In this document: piece after piece, positions 58,830 to 64,000 of the stretch
How positions within the stretch are numbered: position 1 is the first letter of the stretch
Layout: each line of letters starts with the position of its first letter
Assembly: GCA_022650485.1 (NCBI GenBank)
Contig: JALCPP010000008.1
Coordinates: forward strand, 62,001 to 126,000
DNA length: 64,000 nt
Direction: 5' to 3'
Source of the DNA: Oscillospiraceae bacterium
GTDB taxonomy: Bacteria; Bacillota; Clostridia; Oscillospirales; Acutalibacteraceae
Notes under the pieces: generated by a model
The model's database searches: none
The model's input: the letters and a program-made list of their open reading frames with translations, nothing else
What the model was told of the DNA's origin: nothing
Program-made: the position numbers and the translations under genes

Positions 58830-59827
58830 GCGTGTTGGTAAAGAAGCTTCTGCATTCGATTGTCATGACCGAGGAACATCAGGCGGACATAACTCCCGGC
58901 AATGCGCGAGGCAAAACGGTCCGAATAGCGTTCCTGCAGTTCTCTCATGGATAAATTGGTGCTGATAATCGTAGGCCGCCGCAGCAGCAGACGGGTGTTG
59001 ATGATATTGTATATGGCCGCGACGGAAAAGGAACTGCGGAATTCCGTTCCCAGGTCATCCAGAATCAGAAGGTCGCACGATTCCAGCAGGCTGCCGGAGT
59101 CCCCGGTTTCATTGCGGCCGAAGTGTTCGTTTTCAAGTTTTGCAATCAGATTATTTACGGAGCAGTAAACAACCCCGAATCCTTTTTGAAGAACTTCATT
59201 TGCAATTGCGAGCGAAAGATGGGTCTTGCCAAGCCCCGTCGCGCCCTGCATAATCAGGTTTTGGGAAGAGGACGGGGAAAAAGTCCCGGCATATTTCCTG
59301 CAGTTTTCCAGAATTTCGCGCATCGCCTGCCGGGGGGACCGCCCCGGCTTTTGCTCTGACCGATCCGGATAAAATTCAAGAGAAAATCCGTCAAAGGTGG
59401 AAAGAGCGAGGGGAGTCAGCGCGTTTAACCGGCGATAGGCTTCTTCGCGCAGCAGCTTTTTCAGGCACGAACACATTCTGCCGTCTACATAGCCGGTGTC
59501 GCGGCATTTCGGGCATTGATAGTCCGGCTCAAGGTCTTTTTCTTCCATTTTGGCAGTACGAAGCAATTCGTTTCGCTGTGTTCGCAGCGAAATATTTTTC
59601 CGGTGCAGTTGTTCCAGTTGTTCTTTGGCGCTTTTTCCGCTCAAAACGGCTTTTGCGGCACATACGGCGGTTTTTGCCAGCTGCTGTTCCAGTCCGCGCG
59701 CTTCGGGACAGATAGTGTAAAAAACGGCGCGGCGTTTTTCCTGCCGAAGCTCCGCCTGCCGGCGGCGTTCCCGTAAAACGCGGTTAGCGGATTCGTAAAC
59801 TTGACGATCGTATCCCGTTACAATCAC
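58820..59827 (-). CDS. DnaC/DnaI-like replicative helicase loader ATPase
   Basis: 335 residues. N-terminal ~100 residues coiled-coil-like and basic; zinc motif CPKCRDTGYVDGRMCSC (~103-121); AAA+ ATPase with Walker A GATGLGKTH, Walker B LLILDDLGTE, sensor IISTNLSMREL and arginine finger region DRFASRI. It should load the DnaB-type helicase at origins and forks. Start is GTG at 59827, overlapping the dnaD-like stop by 4 bases (GTGA), so the two replication-initiation genes are co-translated. Confidence 0.9.
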   Translation of the reverse strand: MIVTGYDRQVYESANRVLRERRRQAELRQEKRRAVFYTICPEARGLEQQLAKTAVCAAKAVLSGKSAKEQLEQLHRKNISLRTQRNELLRTAKMEEKDLEPDYQCPKCRDTGYVDGRMCSCLKKLLREEAYRRLNALTPLALSTFDGFSLEFYPDRSEQKPGRSPRQAMREILENCRKYAGTFSPSSSQNLIMQGATGLGKTHLSLAIANEVLQKGFGVVYCSVNNLIAKLENEHFGRNETGDSGSLLESCDLLILDDLGTEFRSSFSVAAIYNIINTRLLLRRPTIISTNLSMRELQERYSDRFASRIAGSYVRLMFLGHDNRMQKLLYQHAKK

Positions 59828-60843
59828 TTCCTGTCAAAATTATCAAATACTCCGGAACGCTCGAATGCGTCTAAGTCCTTGGAAAGAGAACTGCTTTTGC
59901 TGTGGCCCCTGCGGGCGGCTGCCCGTTCCATCTTTTCCTGCTCCGCCTGCAGTACGGTGGAAATATTTGACTTTTTCCAGCGCTCCAGAATTCGGTTCAT
60001 ATAGCTTGCGCTGAACTTTCCGGTTGCATCCACAGCCCGGTCGTATGCTTCGCGAATCATATCTTTGCTGAAGCTCCACTGTGTGACCCAGGTGTCGGCA
60101 AAAGAGGCTTCTTTTGAGGAGGGAGAGCGGTGCGGAATTCCAACAGCCTGCTCTACCTGCCGCCATGCCTGACGGCTTTCGGTCAGCCTGCAAAGCTTTT
60201 CTTCCGCCCGCTCGTGGGTGTTGATTTCTTCATCTGCCCAGTTCATCGCTGTTTTTTCTATGTAACGCATATTTGCTTTGCCAATGCTGGCAGTATATTG
60301 CAGCAGCATGACGATGACGTCGCTGGGTAAACCGAAGTCGTCATGGATCATCAGCAGTGTCGCGGATTCTCCGCCTGAAATCAGACGACCGAGGATTTCT
60401 TGTGCGGACTGCATCAGACAGGAAATTTCTGTCGATTCCCCAATCCGTTTCGCGACGAATTCACTGTCCGGTTTTTGCGGGCGGGAAAGCACGCGCTTTG
60501 TTTTTTTGGCTGCCGGCTCGGAAGAAGGAGCCCCAGCCGAGGCGGCAGCCGCGCTGGCGGAGGCTTCTGCCTTTGGTTCCTCCGGTGCCGGTTCCTTGTT
60601 TGGAGCATCCGCGGTAAACAGACCGGCGGCTTTCCAGTAAAGCAGTGCATCGCCAACATCGGCACGGTTAATGCCCAGCGCCGCGGCGACGTCCTGCGCT
60701 TCAAATGGTTCCCCCGCGTGGCGCAGAGTCCAGAGAAGGACTTTGAGCTGTACCGACCCTGCCAGCTTTAAATTTTTGTCTACAACGGAACAAGGAACCG
60801 CAAAAACCGAGTTCCAGGCTCCTAAATTTACCGAATAACTCAT
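59824..60843 (-). CDS. DnaD-domain primosomal protein
   Basis: 339 residues. Residues ~1-75 look like the winged-helix DDBH1 domain (LKLAGSVQLKVLLWTLRHAGEPFEAQDVAAALGI), then an Ala/Glu/Pro-rich linker, then two DDBH2-type helical domains (~150-215 and ~250-300), the second with the YxxxI pattern FSASYMNRILERWKKSNI. DnaD/DnaB proteins act with DnaI to load helicase in Firmicutes. Upstream partner of the loader gene. Low-complexity Ala run at ~93-105. Confidence 0.88.
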   Translation of the reverse strand: MSYSVNLGAWNSVFAVPCSVVDKNLKLAGSVQLKVLLWTLRHAGEPFEAQDVAAALGINRADVGDALLYWKAAGLFTADAPNKEPAPEEPKAEASASAAAASAGAPSSEPAAKKTKRVLSRPQKPDSEFVAKRIGESTEISCLMQSAQEILGRLISGGESATLLMIHDDFGLPSDVIVMLLQYTASIGKANMRYIEKTAMNWADEEINTHERAEEKLCRLTESRQAWRQVEQAVGIPHRSPSSKEASFADTWVTQWSFSKDMIREAYDRAVDATGKFSASYMNRILERWKKSNISTVLQAEQEKMERAAARRGHSKSSSLSKDLDAFERSGVFDNFDRK

Positions 60844-60949
60844 TTTATCCCTACCTGTGTTTCATATCAATCGTATTATAACATAACCGTGCAAACCTGC
60901 AAAATAAAAAACATGGAAATGGCAGCTCGATTTTTTTTGCCGTTTGGTC

Positions 60950-60978
60950 TTGACAAAGCGAATCGATTTGGCTATAAT
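60950..60978 (+). promoter_or_regulatory. Promoter of tRNA-Gly
   Basis: TTGACA (60950-60955), 17-base spacer, TATAAT (60973-60978): full consensus, 25 bases before the tRNA. Confidence 0.92.
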
Positions 60979-61003
60979 AATACTCGCATTCAACCAACGT
61001 GTT

Positions 61004-61079
61004 GCGAATGTAGCTCATCTGGTAGAGCGCCACCTTGCCAAGGTGGAGGTAGCGAGTTCGAGCCTCGTCGTTCGCTCCA
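61004..61079 (+). tRNA. tRNA-Gly, anticodon GCC
   Basis: 76 bases with encoded CCA. Acceptor GCGAATG pairs with CGTTCGC (one G-U), D arm GCTC/GAGC, anticodon arm CCACC-TTGCCAA-GGTGG with anticodon GCC, T arm GCGAG-TTCGAGC-CTCGT, discriminator T. Single gene with its own promoter and terminator. Confidence 0.97.
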
Positions 61080-61084
61080 TTCTC

Positions 61085-61117
61085 AAGCCGCCGCGGAATT
61101 TCCGCGGCGGCTTTTTT
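61085..61117 (+). terminator. Terminator of tRNA-Gly
   Basis: GCCGCCGCGGAA-TT-TCCGCGGCGGC followed by six Ts, 6 bases after the CCA end. Confidence 0.92.
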
Positions 61118-61147
61118 AGGGCAATGGGGCAATCGTATGCTTCGCTG

Positions 61148-61176
61148 TTCACAAATGCGGTGTAACATGGTATAAT
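61148..61176 (+). promoter_or_regulatory. Promoter of typA
   Basis: TTCACA (61148-61153), 17-base spacer, TATAAT (61171-61176), 36 bases before the start codon. Confidence 0.7.
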
Positions 61177-61211
61177 AAAATGTCTGCGAATTTGAAAGAA
61201 GAGGGAAATTA

Positions 61212-63032
61212 ATGGAAGTAAGAAATAACGTCAGAAATGTCGCGATTATTGCGCATGTCGATCATGGTAAAACGACGCTGGTGGATCAGCTTTTAAGACA
61301 GAGCGGCGTTTTCCGAGCCAATGAAGTCGTCAGCGAGAGAGTTATGGACTCGAATGATTTGGAGCGCGAACGTGGAATCACGATTCTGGCGAAAAATACA
61401 GCTGTTATGTACGACGGAGTAAAAATCAATATTGTGGACACTCCCGGCCATGCTGATTTCGGCGGGGAAGTGGAACGTATCCTGACGATGGTCGACGGGG
61501 TACTGCTGCTGGTGGATGCGTTTGAAGGCTGCATGCCGCAGACACGGTTTGTGCTGAAAAAGGCATTGGGACTGGGCAAAAAGCCATTGGTGGTTTTAAA
61601 TAAGATTGACCGCCCGGGCGCAAGGCCGGAAGAAGTAGTTGATGAAGTCCTCGATCTGTTCATCGAATTGGGCGCAAGTGACGATCAGCTGGAATTCCCG
61701 GTGATCTATGCTTCTGCGCGCGATGGGTACTCTTCCGATGACCCGAATGTGAGAGAGGGCAATATGGAACCGCTGTTCAACGCGATTCTTAAAAATATTC
61801 CGGCGCCGAAGGGCGATCCGGACGGACCGATGCAGGTTTTGTTTTCCAATATCGATTATGACGATTATGTTGGAAGAATTGGAGTCGGACGTGTCGAGCG
61901 TGGCCGTATCCATGTGGGCGACAGCGCGGTGCTCTGCCATCGGGATAAGACCACAGCCAATGTGAAAATTACCAAACTGTACCAGTTTGAAGGCCTGAAA
62001 CGCCGTGAGGTAGAGGAAGCCGAGATGGGCGACCTGGTTGCCGTTTCCGGCATTACCGGCCTGAATATCGGTGAAACCATTTGTTCGCCAGACTGCGTGG
62101 AGCCCCTTCCGTTTGTTAAAATTGACGAGCCGACTGTTTCTATGATGTTCATGGTTAACAACAGTCCGTTTGCCGGCCAAGAAGGAAAATATGTCACGTC
62201 GCGCAATCTTCGTGACCGTCTCTTTAAAGAAGTGGAAACCAATGTGGCAATGCGCGTGCAAGAAACGGATTCTGCTGATACATTCAAGGTTTCCGGCCGC
62301 GGCGAGCTGCACCTATCCATTCTGATTGAAGAAATGCGCCGCCAGAACTATGAGTTTCAGGTGACCGGTCCGCAGGTGATTTACAAACAGATCAACGGTA
62401 AAAAATGTGAGCCGATTGAACTGCTGATGATTGAGGTTCCCGATAATTATGTCGGTGCGGTCATGGAAAAACTTGGTACACGCAAAGCCGAAATGGTTAA
62501 TATGAGTGCGCACGGCAACGGCACGACTCACCTGGAGTTTAAGATTCCGGCCCGTGGCCTGATGGGATACCGGCAGGAGTTCTTGACCGATACAAACGGC
62601 AACGGCATTATGAACAGTGTGTTTGACAGCTATGAGCCTTTCAAGGGCGAAATTGTACAGCGTCCGCAGGGATCGCTGGTTGCTCATGAAACAGGTGAAT
62701 CCACCGGCTACGGCCTCTTTTACGCGCAGGACCGCGGCAGGCTTTTCATTGGACCAGGTGTTGAGGTTTATGAGGGAATGATTATCGGCGTCAGCCCGAA
62801 GTCCGATGATATCGTTGTCAATGTATGCAAGAAAAAGCACGCGACCAATACCCGTTCCTCCGGTGCCGATGAGGCGCTTAAACTGACTCCTCCCAGCAAC
62901 ATGAGCCTGGAGCAATGCCTGGAATTTATCTGCGATGACGAATTGGTCGAAGTAACGCCGAAAAACATCCGGATGCGCAAGATGATTTTGAGCAAGGAGC
63001 TTCGGATGAAAAAGGCTTCCAGGAAAAAATAA
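61212..63032 (+). CDS. typA: Ribosome-associated GTPase TypA/BipA
   Basis: 606 residues. G1 AHVDHGKTT, switch 1 RERGITI, G3 DTPGHADFGGEVER, G4 NKIDRPGA, then beta-barrel domain II, two EF-G-like domains and the TypA-specific C-terminal domain (GRLFIGPGVEVYEGMIIG; KKKHATNTRSSGADEALKLTPP; SLEQCLEFICDDELVEVTP). It is an EF-G-like GTPase that helps 50S assembly and growth under stress or cold. GAGGG before ATG 61212. Overlaps the exonuclease gene by one base (TAATG). Confidence 0.97.
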   Translation: MEVRNNVRNVAIIAHVDHGKTTLVDQLLRQSGVFRANEVVSERVMDSNDLERERGITILAKNTAVMYDGVKINIVDTPGHADFGGEVERILTMVDGVLLLVDAFEGCMPQTRFVLKKALGLGKKPLVVLNKIDRPGARPEEVVDEVLDLFIELGASDDQLEFPVIYASARDGYSSDDPNVREGNMEPLFNAILKNIPAPKGDPDGPMQVLFSNIDYDDYVGRIGVGRVERGRIHVGDSAVLCHRDKTTANVKITKLYQFEGLKRREVEEAEMGDLVAVSGITGLNIGETICSPDCVEPLPFVKIDEPTVSMMFMVNNSPFAGQEGKYVTSRNLRDRLFKEVETNVAMRVQETDSADTFKVSGRGELHLSILIEEMRRQNYEFQVTGPQVIYKQINGKKCEPIELLMIEVPDNYVGAVMEKLGTRKAEMVNMSAHGNGTTHLEFKIPARGLMGYRQEFLTDTNGNGIMNSVFDSYEPFKGEIVQRPQGSLVAHETGESTGYGLFYAQDRGRLFIGPGVEVYEGMIIGVSPKSDDIVVNVCKKKHATNTRSSGADEALKLTPPSNMSLEQCLEFICDDELVEVTPKNIRMRKMILSKELRMKKASRKK

Positions 63033-63922
63033 TGGAATTCGTGATATTGGATCTGGAGTGGAACGGTGCTTACAGCAGGCGGCTCAAAGGTTTCATGAAT
63101 GAGATTATTGAATGCGGCGCTGTAAAAGTGGATGAGCAGTTTCATGTTCTTGATACATTTGAAATGTTGATTTGCCCTCAGGTGGGGAAGAAAATCAGCG
63201 GAAAAATCAGGGAGCTGACCAGCATCACGAATGCAGATTTGGCGGATGAGCCGCGCTTTTTGCAGGTGGTTAGCCGGTTTCGGCGCTGGGCTGGGAACGG
63301 TGTCGTCATGACATGGGGTACTTCCGATATTTTGACACTGATTGAAAACTACCGGTATTTCTGCGGGAACCGCCGCATTCCATTTTTAAAATGTTATGTG
63401 AATCTGCAGGCTTACTGTGAGCGCTGCCTTTCCTATGACCGCACGAAGCAGATGGGACTTTCGACGGCTGCGCAGCTTTTGAACATTGATGAAACCAGTT
63501 TTGACCACCATCGGGCGCTGGGGGACAGCATGCTGTCCCTCAGCTGCCTGAAAAAGCTGTATGACCCGGAAAAGATGAAGCAGTTTTATCAGGATGCCGA
63601 CAATGAGGAGTTTTACAACCGCATGGAGTTCCGCACCGTTGCGGTCTGTAATTTAAACCATCCGCAGATTAAACCGTCTGACCTTGCCTTTTGCTGTGAC
63701 CAATGCGGCCGTCGTGCGCGCCGGGTGGGCAAATGGCAGCTTCACAATAAAAGTTTCCGCGCCCCGTTTACCTGCAGGCATTGCGGGCATCAGTTTTTCG
63801 CACGGGTCCAGTTCAAACTGAAATATGAGGGAATGGTTGTGAAGAAAACGATATTACCATTTCAGGAAAAGCAGGAAGAAGTTGAAAAAACGCAGACTGC
63901 GGAAGAAAAAAAAGAGAGCTGA
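63032..63922 (+). CDS. DEDDh 3'-5' exonuclease with C-terminal zinc ribbon
   Basis: 296 residues. Exo I ILDLEWNG gives D7 and E9, Exo II region TWGTSDILTLIENYRYF gives an aspartate, Exo III FDHHRALGDSMLSL gives the catalytic His and last Asp. This looks like the KapD/ERI-1 type exonuclease family. The C-terminal ~90 residues hold a zinc ribbon (CCDQCGRRARR...CRHCG) and a charged tail, probably for nucleic acid binding. Its RNA or DNA preference cannot be told. Co-translated with typA through a TAATG overlap; terminator follows. Confidence 0.87.
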   Translation: MEFVILDLEWNGAYSRRLKGFMNEIIECGAVKVDEQFHVLDTFEMLICPQVGKKISGKIRELTSITNADLADEPRFLQVVSRFRRWAGNGVVMTWGTSDILTLIENYRYFCGNRRIPFLKCYVNLQAYCERCLSYDRTKQMGLSTAAQLLNIDETSFDHHRALGDSMLSLSCLKKLYDPEKMKQFYQDADNEEFYNRMEFRTVAVCNLNHPQIKPSDLAFCCDQCGRRARRVGKWQLHNKSFRAPFTCRHCGHQFFARVQFKLKYEGMVVKKTILPFQEKQEEVEKTQTAEEKKES

Positions 63923-63937
63923 CAGCTCTCTTTTTTC
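63905..63937 (+). terminator. Terminator after the exonuclease gene
   Basis: AAAAAAGAGAGCTG-A-CAGCTCTCTTTTTT overlapping the stop codon. The last 63 bases of the window (63938-64000) hold no recognisable feature apart from a small CCAGC/GCTGG hairpin. Confidence 0.88.
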
Positions 63938-64000
63938 TTTGCAGTTTTAGAGAAAGCAATCACCAGCTTTGCTGGCGTGAATCGTGAATAAAGATCTTTA

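Noticed and set aside
1-64000. CRISPR arrays, insertion sequences, prophage or integrative element boundaries
   Set aside because: No regularly spaced repeats, transposase, integrase or phage structural genes were seen on either strand.

Overview
The window looks like chromosome of an anaerobic, spore-forming Clostridia member of roughly 50% GC, most likely an Oscillospirales lineage (inference). Grounds: a cwlJ-gerQ spore germination pair, an anaerobic lactate dehydrogenase/Etf/acyl-CoA dehydrogenase operon, Feo-type ferrous iron uptake with a short Cys-tailed FeoB-associated protein, AAGGAGG ribosome sites throughout, and housekeeping genes (rpsF-ssb-rpsR, galU, prfB, dnaD/dnaI-like, typA) typical of Firmicutes.

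Region 1 (1-13.3 kb, minus strand) is a metal (very probably iron) regulon. An exporter-fold ABC heterodimer (1-3448), a complete ECF transporter (3626-6402), a flavodoxin, a DUF3793 protein and an AraC regulator are followed upstream by an HD-GYP protein, a DtxR-like repressor, and feoA-feoA-feoB plus a FeoB-associated Cys-rich peptide (9992-10165). Near-identical palindromes of the form (A/G)GTTAG-N6-CTAAC(T/C) sit in the leader of the ABC pair, in the leader of the DUF3793/flavodoxin/ECF operon, twice at the feo promoter and, degenerate, before feoB. They tie the whole region to one regulator. Substrate and mechanism of the ECF/ABC/flavodoxin module are not known to me, and it is the best candidate here for an undescribed system.

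Region 2 (13.3-16.7 kb) holds the cwlJ-gerQ spore pair, small hypotheticals, a YdcZ-type membrane protein and an RpiR regulator. Region 3 consists of two parallel peptide-use modules, each beside a paralogous RpiR/MurR-type regulator. Module A (17.1-25.1 kb): Opp transporter, isoaspartyl dipeptidase and M42 aminopeptidase. Module B (34.1-45.3 kb): M20 dipeptidase, second Opp transporter, L-Ala-D/L-Glu-type epimerase, class C beta-lactamase-fold hydrolase and a cytosolic transglutaminase-like protein, suggesting use of cell-wall (muro)peptides. Each has a strong hairpin just after the binding-protein gene. Between them lies Region 4 (25.8-32.7 kb): Ni-dependent lactate racemase larA, an FAD-type lactate dehydrogenase, etfB, etfA, an acyl-CoA dehydrogenase and a FadR/GntR regulator with a palindromic operator in front of larA.

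Region 5 (45.4-54.2 kb): YkvA and TSUP membrane proteins, a zinc-ribbon/PASTA pseudokinase, a two-component system divergent from a LanFEG-type peptide-antibiotic immunity ABC transporter, and an amidohydrolase. Region 6 (54.2-64 kb) is core genome: rpsR-ssb-rpsF with a structured leader, galU, a zinc-ribbon membrane protein, a frameshift-free prfB, a helicase-loader/DnaD pair, tRNA-Gly(GCC), typA and a DEDDh exonuclease. No CRISPR arrays, insertion sequences, phage genes or rRNA were seen.
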